Shown here: positions 51,023-60,117 of the stretch, in pieces
Position numbering within the stretch: position 1 is the stretch's first letter
How the letters are laid out: every line of letters begins with the position of its first letter
Assembly (NCBI RefSeq): GCF_000152785.1
Contig: NZ_CH672414.1
Location: 1,257,202 to 1,321,201 of the forward strand
Source of the DNA: Yoonia vestfoldensis SKA53
Lineage (GTDB): Bacteria; Pseudomonadota; Alphaproteobacteria; Rhodobacterales; Rhodobacteraceae
Direction of reading: 5' to 3'
DNA length: 64,000 nucleotides
Notes under the pieces: generated by a model
What the model saw: the letters and a program-made list of their open reading frames with translations, nothing else
The model's database searches: none
What the model was told of the DNA's origin: nothing
Made by a program: the position numbers and the translations under genes

Positions 51023-51946
51023 ATGACGGCGACGAACGAAGACAGCCCACGCGGCCTTGCTCTCGCTGTGACGGCCTATGTCATGTGGGGGTTCCTGCCG
51101 CTGTATATGAAAGCGCTGGCCCATGTGCCCCCGACCGAGGTGATTGCGCATCGCGTGATCTGGTCAGTGCCGATTGCCGCAGTGATCCTGCTTGCCATGG
51201 GGCGAACGGCCGATATTCGCGCGGCTGTCAGCAGCCCACGCACGCTGGGCATGGCGGCCGTGACAGCGGCACTGATCTCGGTCAATTGGGGGATTTACGT
51301 CTGGGCGATCGGGTCGGGGCATGCGCTTGATGCCGCACTTGGCTATTACATCAATCCGCTTTTCAGCGTCGCACTTGGCGCGCTGCTGCTTGGCGAAAGG
51401 CCGCGTGGGGCGCAGCTTTTTGCGATCGCGCTGGCGGCAATTGCCGTCGTGGTGCTGACGGTCGCCGCGGGCAAGATACCAATCGCGGCACTGGGGCTGA
51501 CATTCAGTTGGGGCTTTTATGCCTATTTCAAGAAAAGCCTGCCTGTCGGCCCGGCACAGGGATTTTTCCTTGAGGTGCTGCTATTGACGCCGCTGGCGCT
51601 CGCGATCATCGCCTGGACGTTTGTGAATGGTCAAAGCCATTTCGCCAACGGATCAGCACCCGATACCTGGCTATTGCTCAGTGCGGGGCTGGTGACGGCG
51701 CTCCCGTTGATCATCTATGCCACGGGGGCCAAGCTGTTGCGCCTTTCGACCATCGGAGTCCTGCAATATATCGCGCCGACCATGATTTTTCTGACCGCGG
51801 TTTTTATCTTTGACGAACCCTTTGGCACTGCGCGGATGATCGCCTTTCCAATGATCTGGGCAGCACTTGTTATCTATACTGTTTCGCTCATTCGCCAGTC
51901 GCGCCGCAAACGCCACGCTGAAATCGCCGTACCTCATTCGGTCTAA
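51023..51946 (+). CDS. rarD: EamA-family transporter, RarD type
   Basis: A 307-residue DMT-superfamily permease with ten segments. GLALAVTAYVMWGFLPLYMK, PPTEVIAHRVIWSVPIAAVI, SVNWGIYVWAIGSGHALDAA and LGYYINPLFSVALGALLLGE are diagnostic of RarD. The C-terminal half repeats the EamA unit (LQYIAPTMIFLTAVFIFDEP). Substrate unknown. The gene is GC-rich and lies between the two AT-rich cassettes. Confidence 0.9.
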   Translation: MTATNEDSPRGLALAVTAYVMWGFLPLYMKALAHVPPTEVIAHRVIWSVPIAAVILLAMGRTADIRAAVSSPRTLGMAAVTAALISVNWGIYVWAIGSGHALDAALGYYINPLFSVALGALLLGERPRGAQLFAIALAAIAVVVLTVAAGKIPIAALGLTFSWGFYAYFKKSLPVGPAQGFFLEVLLLTPLALAIIAWTFVNGQSHFANGSAPDTWLLLSAGLVTALPLIIYATGAKLLRLSTIGVLQYIAPTMIFLTAVFIFDEPFGTARMIAFPMIWAALVIYTVSLIRQSRRKRHAEIAVPHSV

Positions 51947-52639
51947 CGATGGGGTGACAGATTTCATCGTTAGACGACAAAGCGGCGTGATCACCGACAG
52001 CACTGCAAGACGTTCAATTGATATCGGACCACCAAATTCAACGCTTTGATGAATTGCATTGGCCTACGGCTCGGGTCACGGCCCATTCATCAGCCTAATC
52101 GGACCGACCATTGTACGCACCGCAAAGGTGCAAGCCTGCGGATGCCGGTTGGGTTTGCAAAGCCATACCAAACGGGAACCCAAGCCCTGCATCCTAGGTC
52201 GCAAATCCCGCAAAACGGGCGTCAGTGACGAAAAACGCCGTTTCGAATGCGCCTGACACCATCAAGGGTCGCGCGCAGGTCAGCAACGCGCAGGCCGACA
52301 TCGTGCTTGCACCTCTGGGCATCGGCCCGCCCAATCCGAGACGCAAGATAGATCATGCCATAAACCAAAGCAGGTTGCGCGAACAAGATTTTCCAATATA
52401 GATAGGAGATGGTACGGCAAGTTCATGTTGAATTTTTCTAAGCATCATAGCAACTTATGCTTTTTAAGCGGCGATTTGATAGGCAACATGAATAAGGCGA
52501 TACCGATAGATTGAATATGCCGTTTCACGGTTAAACGTTTTTGTACAAGCAACTAACAGTTTCCTAATTTAGCGCGGTATTGCGCATTGGCGACATCTGA
52601 CTTATTGATGCCGCGTTATGAAAAACGATTGAAGATCCA
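51947..52639. other. long intergenic region before cassette A2-B2
   Basis: About 690 bases with no recognisable gene. The first two thirds are GC-rich; the last 250 bases become AT-rich up to the A2 start and probably contain its promoter. A short open frame near 52059-52256 has no family resemblance. Confidence 0.45.
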
Positions 52640-53071
52640 ATGATGTTAGAGATGACAAAACCAAAGATGTCTCGACCCTTTTGGGTGTCATTTTTCTTGG
52701 TTTATGCTATTGGATTTTTGGCTTTATATAGCATATTATTTACGCCAACAGGCTGGTTTGATACTGAAAATAGCATTGAGTATATAGCGGCACTCAAATT
52801 ATCGACGATCCGCACTTTCGTGATTTCATTTTCTATGTTTACCTTCCCAATATTGCTTTTTACTTCGTTAAAATGGAGCAAGTATTTTGTTATTTCTGTC
52901 ACCGCCTGGACCCTGGCAACATATATTGATGATTACTTGGTTCTGTATAGAATAATTGAATATCCTGAGAGAGGGCTGGTCGCGCTCCTTGTAGCAGTGC
53001 GGCCCCTGGGGGTTCTTGCGATGATATGGATGAGCTTTGAGTTGACTATGAAGCTAGCGGTAAAGGCGTGA
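52640..53071 (+). CDS. unknown four-helix membrane protein A2 (cassette 2), paralogue of A1
   Basis: A 143-residue integral membrane protein. Four segments lie at about residues 13-35, 56-75, 80-96 and 113-134. YIDDYLVLYRIIEYPERGLV (95-114), AVRP and IWMSFELTMK align with A1 without gaps in the C-terminal half; the N-terminal half is clearly diverged. Several in-frame ATGs exist (52640, 52643, 52652). AT-rich codon use. Three bases separate it from B2. Function unknown. Confidence 0.75.
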   Translation: MMLEMTKPKMSRPFWVSFFLVYAIGFLALYSILFTPTGWFDTENSIEYIAALKLSTIRTFVISFSMFTFPILLFTSLKWSKYFVISVTAWTLATYIDDYLVLYRIIEYPERGLVALLVAVRPLGVLAMIWMSFELTMKLAVKA

Positions 53072-53074
53072 TAT

Positions 53075-53566
53075 ATGAAGCGCAGTAATATAACAAACGA
53101 GGAAATAGGCGCGCTTTTAGGGTCCTTTTCCGACCTGCGCAAAGAATTGTCTGCTGGCATCACGCAAGCTACCTCGTTCAAAGTAGCGCTAGCTATTTCC
53201 AACATTTATATCTTTATGTTTACTTGTTTGTTCTTTCTTATTCGCGGAAATATCGTACCTACGTTCACCCCAAATTTGATGGCCGAAGATTTTCTGGCTA
53301 TCTTTGGTGGCAAAGCGATCGCTGCTTTCTGGATTTTTACCATTTTGAACATATCGCTGTATTTTAATTTCAGCTTCAATATCGTGTCATTATGTGCCAC
53401 AATCTATATTGCTAGTAGTGTTTTCGATTTAGTAGCCTTGTTTCACGAAAGGATTTCTTTTCAAGAAACATTTTATTTAACACTTCTTATCACGACAAGC
53501 CCCGTGCTTATCTTTTCCATGGTGTTTATGGTTTTCACCCACAAAGCCTCTGTTGAAACTTTATAG
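53075..53566 (+). CDS. unknown four-helix membrane protein B2 (cassette 2), paralogue of B1
   Basis: A 163-residue membrane protein with a hydrophilic head (TNEEIGALLGSFSDLRKEL) and four hydrophobic segments. FWIFTILNISLYFNFSF and VFDLVALFHERISF match B1, as does SFKVALAISNIYIF near segment 1. It has the same length, spacing and AT-rich character as B1. Function unknown. It is followed by an inverted repeat that may terminate the cassette. Confidence 0.75.
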   Translation: MKRSNITNEEIGALLGSFSDLRKELSAGITQATSFKVALAISNIYIFMFTCLFFLIRGNIVPTFTPNLMAEDFLAIFGGKAIAAFWIFTILNISLYFNFSFNIVSLCATIYIASSVFDLVALFHERISFQETFYLTLLITTSPVLIFSMVFMVFTHKASVETL

Positions 53567-53632
53567 ATATTGTTATCGATTACACCGCCCCCTTGCGTGC
53601 CGACAGCACTGGCGAAATGAGCTTTTTACATC

Positions 53633-53658
53633 AATGATGGTGTAGTTGCCCCATCATT
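53633..53658. terminator. inverted repeat downstream of B2
   Basis: AATGATGG-N10-CCATCATT, a perfect 8-bp stem in the gap between B2 and the convergent phnM. A candidate terminator; no T-run follows. Confidence 0.4.
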
Positions 53659-53819
53659 TGGACATATGCGTTGGCCTTCATCCAATGTGGATGGGACCTT
53701 TGGCTGTCATGTGCTGGATGGCTTTTGTCTTTTGACAACTCTGACCTGCCGCTAAGAATACGGGCCAGTCAAACGGATACCTTGTTCTCGTGACGTTGCC
53801 GTCGGTCGGAATTGTCAGA

Positions 53820-54965
53820 TCAGAACACCCGCCGTCCCGCGCTATAGGTCTGTTGCACCATTGCGGTATCAGCAAGCAGGCTGAACACGACCAGATCGGC
53901 CCGTTGTCCGAGGGCCAGCCTGCCACGGTCCTGCAATCCGGCGGCCTGTGCGGGGGCGGTGGTAACGGTCGCCATCCCGCGCGCCAGATCGTCCCAGATC
54001 AGCCCCAACCGGACCGCTGCCAGCAACAGCGATGCAGGCACGTAATCGGATGATAAAATATCCAGCCGGTCGCGCGCCGCCAGATCAGAGGCCGCCACAT
54101 TGCCCGAATGCGACCCGCCCCGGATCAGATTGGGCGCGCCCATGATCGTCGCGATACCATGCCCGTGGCAAGCCTCTGCCGCCGCCACGCTGGTGGGAAA
54201 TTCCGCCAGCGTCACGCCGTGGCCATGGCTGGTTGCGACCTGAGCGGGGGTCGTGTCGTCATGGCTGGCCAGGACCGCGCCAAGCCGGTTTGCTGAGGCG
54301 ACCGTCGCCGCCTCATGCGCCGCCCCGTATTGCGCCTGCAACCCGTAAAGAAAATCGACATAACCTGCGAATTCATCCGCGCTCAGGTTGTTCTTGCCGC
54401 GCACATAGGCCTCAAACTTGGTGATATCGGCAAATTGGCGTTGCCCCGGCGTGTGATCCATCATCGAAATGATGCCGATCCCGTCGCTGTCGCTGAATTC
54501 ATCCAGTTCTGCAATCAGGGTTTCGGAACAGATTTCAGCCCGCAGATGCAGGTGGTGGCTGATCCGCAGATGGCCTGCCGCGCGCATCGCCAAAATCTCA
54601 TCCGCCATCTGGCGCGCATATTTGCCGTATCGTTTGCCGCCGCCCGATATGATCGACCCGACCCTGATCGCGTCATAGACGGTGGTGATCCCGCAGCCCG
54701 CCAATTCGCGGTCATGCGCCATGATCGCGGCACGATAGGGCCAGTCGACCTTTGGCCGTGGCGACAGATGCCGCTCCAGATTGTCGGTATGCAATTCCAC
54801 TAGACCGGGGGCCAGATAATCGCCCCCCAGATCAACCGCGCCCTTGGGCACGTCCGCCCCTTGGGCCATATCTGCGATGACACCATCCTTGATGGTCAGT
54901 GATCCGGTAACCACCTCGCCGTCAAGGATCAGGCGGGCGTTGGCAAGAATGATAGGCTCTGTCAT
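53820..54965 (-). CDS. phnM: alpha-D-ribose 1-methylphosphonate 5-triphosphate diphosphatase PhnM (canonical copy)
   Basis: A 381-residue amidohydrolase-fold enzyme of the C-P lyase pathway that removes pyrophosphate from the triphosphate intermediate. GLVELHTDNLERHLSPRPKV carries the metal site in its usual PhnM form (HTDN...H). SHDDTTPAQVATSHGHGVTL and MGAPNLIRGGSHSGNVAASD follow. It is transcribed away from the DUF1045 gene across 34 bases. A second, more divergent phnM lies at 61432-62619. Confidence 0.92.
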   Translation of the reverse strand: MTEPIILANARLILDGEVVTGSLTIKDGVIADMAQGADVPKGAVDLGGDYLAPGLVELHTDNLERHLSPRPKVDWPYRAAIMAHDRELAGCGITTVYDAIRVGSIISGGGKRYGKYARQMADEILAMRAAGHLRISHHLHLRAEICSETLIAELDEFSDSDGIGIISMMDHTPGQRQFADITKFEAYVRGKNNLSADEFAGYVDFLYGLQAQYGAAHEAATVASANRLGAVLASHDDTTPAQVATSHGHGVTLAEFPTSVAAAEACHGHGIATIMGAPNLIRGGSHSGNVAASDLAARDRLDILSSDYVPASLLLAAVRLGLIWDDLARGMATVTTAPAQAAGLQDRGRLALGQRADLVVFSLLADTAMVQQTYSAGRRVF

Positions 54966-54999
54966 GTCGGTGTCACGATACTTTTGCTAAAGGATTGGC

Positions 55000-55674
55000 A
55001 TGTTCGAAAGATTTGCAATTTTTTACACAGCGACCGGCCCACTGGCCGATTTCGGCGCGGCGTGGCTGGGCTGGGACAATGCGGCAGGCCGGGTGGTGGC
55101 GCATCCCGATATTGCAGGGATCGACGTGGCACAGGTCACGGCGACACCGCGAAAATACGGGCTGCACGCCACGATGAAAGCGCCGTTCCGCCTGTCCGCC
55201 GACAGCGGCCCCGCCAGATTGCAAAGGGCGGTGGCCGATTTCGCCACCCGTCATGCGGCGGTGGATATCGGGCCTCTGGCCTTGGGGCATGATCATGGTT
55301 TTGTCGCCTTGCGCCCTGTCGCGCCGCCCGCGGCCCTGCACGATCTGGAACGCGCCATCGTGACCGAACTGGACGCCCACCGTGCGCCACTGACCCCGGC
55401 AGATATCGCCCGGCGTCGTAAGGCCCCGCTGACGCGCAGGCAGGACCAGCAGATGCTGGACTGGGGCTATCCTTACATCTTTGACGATTTCCATCTGCAC
55501 CTGACGCTGAGCGGGCCATTGCCCGATGTGCAGGCCGCACGGGTCGTGGCGGGGTTGCAGCCGCTGGTCGCGCCGCTGATCGCAGCGCCCTGCACCATCG
55601 ACGCGGTCACGCTGATGGGGCAGGATGGGGGCGGCATGTTTCACCAGATCCACCGTTATCCCCTGACCGGATAA
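55000..55674 (+). CDS. DUF1045 protein of the phn locus, 2H phosphoesterase-like
   Basis: A 224-residue protein of the DUF1045 family found in C-P lyase gene clusters. Two H-x-T/S-type motifs, YGLHATMKAPFRL (about residue 55) and FHLHLTLSGPL (about 170), place it in the 2H phosphoesterase superfamily. It probably hydrolyses a cyclic phosphate or acts on a phosphoribosyl intermediate such as the cyclic phosphate made by PhnJ; no phnP is in the window, so it could stand in for it (inference). Its 3' end overlaps phnN tail to tail by 19 bases. Confidence 0.82.
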   Translation: MFERFAIFYTATGPLADFGAAWLGWDNAAGRVVAHPDIAGIDVAQVTATPRKYGLHATMKAPFRLSADSGPARLQRAVADFATRHAAVDIGPLALGHDHGFVALRPVAPPAALHDLERAIVTELDAHRAPLTPADIARRRKAPLTRRQDQQMLDWGYPYIFDDFHLHLTLSGPLPDVQAARVVAGLQPLVAPLIAAPCTIDAVTLMGQDGGGMFHQIHRYPLTG

Positions 55675-56198
55675 AGCAGGCGCAGCACCGACCCTACAGT
55701 GGCGTCCAGATCGCCGCTATTGTCGATGCTCACGGCCGCAATCCCCGCAGGCAAGCCATGATCCGCACGATCAAGCCTGCGCGCGATGTCATCGGCCGCC
55801 TCGCGCCCGCGCGCGGCAAGGCGGGCGGCCAGCACATCGCGCCGCGCGGTCAATTGGATCACCATGAACGGGTCAAACTGCGCCTTGGCCGCAGGCAAGG
55901 CCGCGCGCGACAGGTTCGCCAGCATATCCCGCCCTGCCGCCAGATCAGCCAGCACAGTCGCAGGGATAGCATAATGCAGGCCATGCGCAGGCCAATGCAG
56001 CGCGAAATCGCCCTGTGCCGCGCGGGCGTGAAACGCATCCTCGGTGACGCCGTCAAAATCCTCGCCCCCCGCTGCGCTGGGGCGCGTAATGACACGGCGC
56101 ACCAAGCGAAGGCGCGGATCACTGGCCGCCAGCGCGGCCATCACCGAATCCTTGCCGACGCCAGAGGCCCCGACAATGGCGATAAACCGGCCTGTCAT
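55656..56198 (-). CDS. phnN: ribose 1,5-bisphosphokinase PhnN
   Basis: A 180-residue guanylate-kinase-like enzyme forming PRPP from ribose 1,5-bisphosphate. P-loop AIVGASGVGKDSVMAALAAS is at the N-terminus, then RRVITRPSAAGGEDFDGVTE and FALHWPAHGLHYAIPATVLA as in PhnN. The ATG at 56198 overlaps the phnL stop (ATGA); longer starts overlap phnL. It is the last gene of phnGHIJKLN. Confidence 0.92.
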   Translation of the reverse strand: MTGRFIAIVGASGVGKDSVMAALAASDPRLRLVRRVITRPSAAGGEDFDGVTEDAFHARAAQGDFALHWPAHGLHYAIPATVLADLAAGRDMLANLSRAALPAAKAQFDPFMVIQLTARRDVLAARLAARGREAADDIARRLDRADHGLPAGIAAVSIDNSGDLDATVGSVLRLLYPVRG

Positions 56199-56884
56199 GC
56201 GGCAAGACCGGGGGTAAAGCCGGTCACATCCACCTGCCGGTCGCACAAGGCCTCGCGCGCGGCATGGTCGTGGAAAATCCCGATGATCGCGGCACCGCGC
56301 GCCTTGGCCTCTTGCACCATCGCCAGCACGGTGGCGCGGTTGGTGGGGTCAAGGCTGGCCGTGGGTTCATCCAGCAACAGCGCGGGGTAAGCAAAGGCAA
56401 AGCCGCGCGCGATATTGACCCGCTGCTGTTCGCCACCCGAAAAGGTCGTGGGGCTAAGCCCCCACAGCCGTTCGGGGATGTTCAGCCGTGCCAGCAGTGT
56501 GGCGGCCTGCGCGCGGGCCTCATCCGCCCCCGTGCCGGTCAGCAGCAAAGGTTCGGCCACGACGTCGATCGTCGGCACCCGTGGCACCACCCGCAAGAAC
56601 TGGCTGACATAGCCAAGCGTGCGGCGGCGCAGCGCGATCACCTCGCGCGGGGCGGCGCTGGCGACATCGGTATCACCCACCATGATCCGGCCCGATGCTG
56701 TCAGGTAATTGCCATAGATCATCCGCATGAGCGTGGATTTCCCCGCCCCCGATGCGCCGACCAACGCCACACATTCGCCCGCAGCCACATGCAGGCTGGC
56801 CCCCGCCATGACGGGAATGACGGTGCTGCCCTGATTGTGCAGGGTAAAGCTTTTCGACACGTTTTCGACAGAGATCATTTTCAC
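56195..56884 (-). CDS. phnL: C-P lyase system ABC-type protein PhnL
   Basis: A 229-residue ABC ATPase-like subunit associated with the C-P lyase core. It has Walker A GASGAGKSTLMRMIYGNYL, LGYVSQFLRVVPRVPTIDVV, signature TFSGGEQQRVNIARGFAF and Walker B ALLLDEPTASLD. The first start is a GTG overlapping the phnK stop (GTGA); an ATG six bases later is equally possible. Confidence 0.93.
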   Translation of the reverse strand: MKMISVENVSKSFTLHNQGSTVIPVMAGASLHVAAGECVALVGASGAGKSTLMRMIYGNYLTASGRIMVGDTDVASAAPREVIALRRRTLGYVSQFLRVVPRVPTIDVVAEPLLLTGTGADEARAQAATLLARLNIPERLWGLSPTTFSGGEQQRVNIARGFAFAYPALLLDEPTASLDPTNRATVLAMVQEAKARGAAIIGIFHDHAAREALCDRQVDVTGFTPGLAA

Positions 56885-57651
56885 ACCTGCAAGACAGAGG
56901 ACACGAGGAGTTGGGTATAGCCGTGCTGCGGATCATCCAGCACCTGATCGGTCAGGCCGGTTTCAACGACATGGCCGTCTTTCATCACCATCAGCCGGTC
57001 GGCCAACAGCCGCACGACGGCCAGATCATGGGTGACGATGATCGCACTTAGCCCCATGTCACGCACCAACCCGCGCAAAAGGTCCAGCAAACGCGCCTGC
57101 ACCGACACATCCAGCCCCCCTGTCGGTTCATCCATGAACACCAGACGCGGCCCCGTGACCAGATTGCGCGCGATCTGCAAACGTTGCTGCATCCCGCCGG
57201 AAAAGGCGGTGGGGCGGTCGTCGATCCTGTCTTGGGTAATCTCGACCCGGCCCAGCCAATCAATGGCCTGATCGCGGATATCGCCGTAATGGCGCGCATT
57301 CACTGCCATCAGGCGTTCACCCACATTGCCGCCCGCGCTGACATTCATGCGCAGCCCGTCGCGGGCATGTTGATGCACAAAGGCCCAATCGGTACGCCCC
57401 AGCATCCGGCGTTCGGGTTCTGACATGGTGACGGTGTCACGCAACCCGTCACTGCGGGTGGCAAAGCGCACCGCGCCATGATCCGGTTTTAGATGGCCTG
57501 CCAGACAGTTCAGCAAGGTGGATTTACCCGACCCGCTTTCGCCGACGATGCCCATGACCTCGCCGGGGTAAAGATCAAAGGACACATCGGTGCAGCCGAT
57601 GCGCGCCCCGTAATATTTGGCAAGGTTTTCGACCTGTAGCAGCGGGGTCAT
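56881..57651 (-). CDS. phnK: C-P lyase system ABC-type protein PhnK
   Basis: A 256-residue ABC ATPase-like subunit that binds PhnJ in the core complex. It has Walker A GESGSGKSTLLNCLAGHL, RTDWAFVHQHARDGLRMNVS (typical PhnK Q-loop region), signature AFSGGMQQRLQIARNL and Walker B LVFMDEPTGGLD. The ATG at 57651 overlaps the phnJ stop by 4 bases. Confidence 0.94.
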   Translation of the reverse strand: MTPLLQVENLAKYYGARIGCTDVSFDLYPGEVMGIVGESGSGKSTLLNCLAGHLKPDHGAVRFATRSDGLRDTVTMSEPERRMLGRTDWAFVHQHARDGLRMNVSAGGNVGERLMAVNARHYGDIRDQAIDWLGRVEITQDRIDDRPTAFSGGMQQRLQIARNLVTGPRLVFMDEPTGGLDVSVQARLLDLLRGLVRDMGLSAIIVTHDLAVVRLLADRLMVMKDGHVVETGLTDQVLDDPQHGYTQLLVSSVLQV

Positions 57652-58478
57652 GCGGCATCCTCCACGCGGGTCGCGCAATAATCGGTATCTGAGCAGATGA
57701 ACATACGCCCGCCCGCGTCATCGGTGATCAATTCATCCAGATAGCTGGTGGTCGATCCGCAAAGCGCGCAGGCGTGGTCGGCCTTGGTGGGCTGGAACGG
57801 ATAATCGTCGAAATCAAGGCTGACGACCTTTGTATAGGGCGGCAGCGCATAAATGCGCTGTTCGCGGCCCGCGCCGAACAGCTGGATCGCCGCCATGTCG
57901 AGTTTGGGATTGTCGAATTTCGGGATCGGGGACGGGTCCATGACATAGCGCCCCTCGACCTTGACCGGATAGGCATAGGCGGTAGCGATATCGCCGTGCT
58001 GGCTGATATCCTCGTAAAGCTTTACATGCATCAGCCCGTAATCTTCCAGCGCGTGCATCTTGCGGGTTTCCACCTCAGAGGGTTCCAGAAACCGCAGGGG
58101 TTCGGGGATCGGCACCTGATAGACGATGATCTGCCCCTCGCGCAGCGCCTGTTCGGGAATCCGGTGGCGGGTCTGGATCACGCTGGCCTCGCCCGTTTTC
58201 TCGGTCACGTCGACACCGGCGGTGCGCTGGAAAAACCGGCGGATCGACACGGCATTTGTCGTATCATCCGCGCCCTGGTCGATCACCTTGAGCGTATCAT
58301 CCGGCGTCAGTACGGCGGCTGACACCTGCACGCCGCCGGTCCCCCAGCCATAAGGCATCGGCATTTCGCGGCTGGCAAAAGGCACCTGATAGCCCGGGAT
58401 GGCAAGGCCTTTCAGGATCGCGCGACGGATCATCCGTTTGGTCTGTTCATCCAGATAGGCGAAATTATACTCTTTCAT
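57648..58478 (-). CDS. phnJ: alpha-D-ribose 1-methylphosphonate 5-phosphate C-P lyase PhnJ
   Basis: The 276-residue radical-SAM C-P lyase that cleaves the carbon-phosphorus bond. The [4Fe-4S] and radical cysteines are complete near the C-terminus in the spacing C-x2-C-x21-C-x5-C (CALCGSTTS ... MFICSDTDYC), as in E. coli PhnJ. FASREMPMPYGWGTGGVQVS is also typical. The ATG at 58478 starts KEYNFAYLDEQTKRMIRRAI. It overlaps phnI and phnK by 4 bases each. Confidence 0.96.
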   Translation of the reverse strand: MKEYNFAYLDEQTKRMIRRAILKGLAIPGYQVPFASREMPMPYGWGTGGVQVSAAVLTPDDTLKVIDQGADDTTNAVSIRRFFQRTAGVDVTEKTGEASVIQTRHRIPEQALREGQIIVYQVPIPEPLRFLEPSEVETRKMHALEDYGLMHVKLYEDISQHGDIATAYAYPVKVEGRYVMDPSPIPKFDNPKLDMAAIQLFGAGREQRIYALPPYTKVVSLDFDDYPFQPTKADHACALCGSTTSYLDELITDDAGGRMFICSDTDYCATRVEDAA

Positions 58479-59557
58479 TCTGCGGCCTCCTGCATTTGCT
58501 GCGCATCGCGGCGCAATTTGCGGATCAGTTCCAGTTCGGACTGGAAATCGACGTAATGCGGCAGCTTGATATGCTCCAGAAACCCCGTCGCCTGAATGTT
58601 GTCGCAATGATACAGCACGAATTCTTCGTCCTGCGCCGGCGCGCCAAGGTTATCCTCGCCCAGTTCTGCCCAACGCAACGCGCGGTCCACCAGCGCCATG
58701 GAAATCGCCTTGCGTTCGGTCATACCGAACACCAGCCCGTAACCGCGGGTGAATTGCGGGGGCTGGGTTTTCGACCCTTGAAACTGGTTGACGGTTTCGC
58801 ATTCGGTCAGGGTGATTTCACCGATTTCGATACTGAACCCCAGTTCGGGGATCTCCATTTCCACGGCCACCGCCCCGATCCGCAGCTCTGCGACAAAGGC
58901 GTGGTTGCGCGCATAACCGCGCTGGGTGGAATAGGCCATGCCAAGGGTGAAGCCTTCGTCCGCACGGGTCAGCGCCTGCAAGCGCAGTGCGCGGCTGGCG
59001 GGCAGTTCCAGCGGTTCGCGGGTCAGATCAGGGGGCGTCGTCTCGCCCGCAGGTTCCGGCTGGATCAGGTTTTCACGGTCCAGAAACCCCATGATATGCG
59101 GGGTCGGGCCGTGCAGCGGGGCGGCCTCGGCCACCTGCCCTGCCTCGCCATCAGCGGCGAGCTTGAAATCCAGCAAACGATGCGTGTAATCAAAGGTCGG
59201 CCCCAGAACCTGCCCGCCCGGCGCATCCTTGAAGGTCGCCGATACCCGCCGGTCGCAGGCCATCGCCCCGGTATCCACAGGCAGCGATGCGCCGAAACGC
59301 GGCAGGGTGGTGCGATAGGCACGGATCAGGAAAATCGCCTCGATCAGATCGCCGCGCGCCTGTTTGATCGCCAGAGCAGCCAGATCAGGATCATAAAGCG
59401 AGCCTTCGGCCATCACGCGGTTGACGGCCAGCGCCATCTGTTCGCGGATTTGCGCGACAGTCAGTTCCGGCACCGCCAGATCGCCGCGCCGTTCCTCGGC
59501 CAGCCAGGCATGGGCATTGTCGATGGCTCGTTCGCCACCCTTGACGGCAACATACAT
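58475..59557 (-). CDS. phnI: C-P lyase core subunit/nucleosidase PhnI
   Basis: A 360-residue core subunit that, with PhnG, H and L, links phosphonate to the ribose of ATP by displacing adenine. MYVAVKGGERAIDNAHAWLA is the standard N-terminus, and GMAYSTQRGYARNHAFVAEL with SKTQPPQFTRGYGLVFGMTE are conserved PhnI segments. The ATG at 59557 shares a base with the phnH stop (TAATG). Confidence 0.95.
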   Translation of the reverse strand: MYVAVKGGERAIDNAHAWLAEERRGDLAVPELTVAQIREQMALAVNRVMAEGSLYDPDLAALAIKQARGDLIEAIFLIRAYRTTLPRFGASLPVDTGAMACDRRVSATFKDAPGGQVLGPTFDYTHRLLDFKLAADGEAGQVAEAAPLHGPTPHIMGFLDRENLIQPEPAGETTPPDLTREPLELPASRALRLQALTRADEGFTLGMAYSTQRGYARNHAFVAELRIGAVAVEMEIPELGFSIEIGEITLTECETVNQFQGSKTQPPQFTRGYGLVFGMTERKAISMALVDRALRWAELGEDNLGAPAQDEEFVLYHCDNIQATGFLEHIKLPHYVDFQSELELIRKLRRDAQQMQEAAE

Positions 59558-60117
59558 TAGCCAACCCTCGTGCTGCGCGGCAAGGCAGCCAGCCGGTCGC
59601 CGCAAGTGAAGATAAAATCAAGCCCGCGCGGGAAAAGTGCCGCATTGCGCTGGAACATCGCAACATCTGGCAAGGACAGATGCGCCTGATCCTTGATCCC
59701 CGGTCCGCGCAACACAGCACCCGAATTGGTCAGTTCCGGCAATTCAACGATCAATGTGGCGGATCTATCGGGATATTCCGATGACCCCAGCGCAAAGCCG
59801 TCCAGCGGCAGGGCATCCCAAGTGCCATAGGCGAAATGGGCCAGACCGGCCGTCACGAAAGGTGCGCCACAGTGAAAGGTGATCCAGTCGCGAAAGCCCG
59901 GATTGTCCTGCGCCGCGCCCAGAAAAAGCGGCGTTTCGGGATCACACAAGGTCAACAGCGCGACACCGGCCGCGACGGATACCGGCGCAGGCGGCACCGC
60001 GCCCGCCAATGTGACAATCGTGCCGGGCTGCGCCATCGCCGTCATGATCGCGCGAAAGGCGTGGGCGGCATCTACGGGCGGCGTGGCGAACCCGCCATCT
60101 AGCGTCTGGATTTGCAT
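59557..60117 (-). CDS. phnH: C-P lyase core subunit PhnH
   Basis: A 186-residue core subunit. MQIQTLDGGFATPPVDAAHA, FRAIMTAMAQPGTIVTLAGA and LTLCDPETPLFL are PhnH signatures, as is ELPELTNSGAVLRGPGIKD. The ATG at 60117 shares one base with the phnG stop (TGATG); a TTG just before it is in frame but not needed. Confidence 0.93.
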   Translation of the reverse strand: MQIQTLDGGFATPPVDAAHAFRAIMTAMAQPGTIVTLAGAVPPAPVSVAAGVALLTLCDPETPLFLGAAQDNPGFRDWITFHCGAPFVTAGLAHFAYGTWDALPLDGFALGSSEYPDRSATLIVELPELTNSGAVLRGPGIKDQAHLSLPDVAMFQRNAALFPRGLDFIFTCGDRLAALPRSTRVG

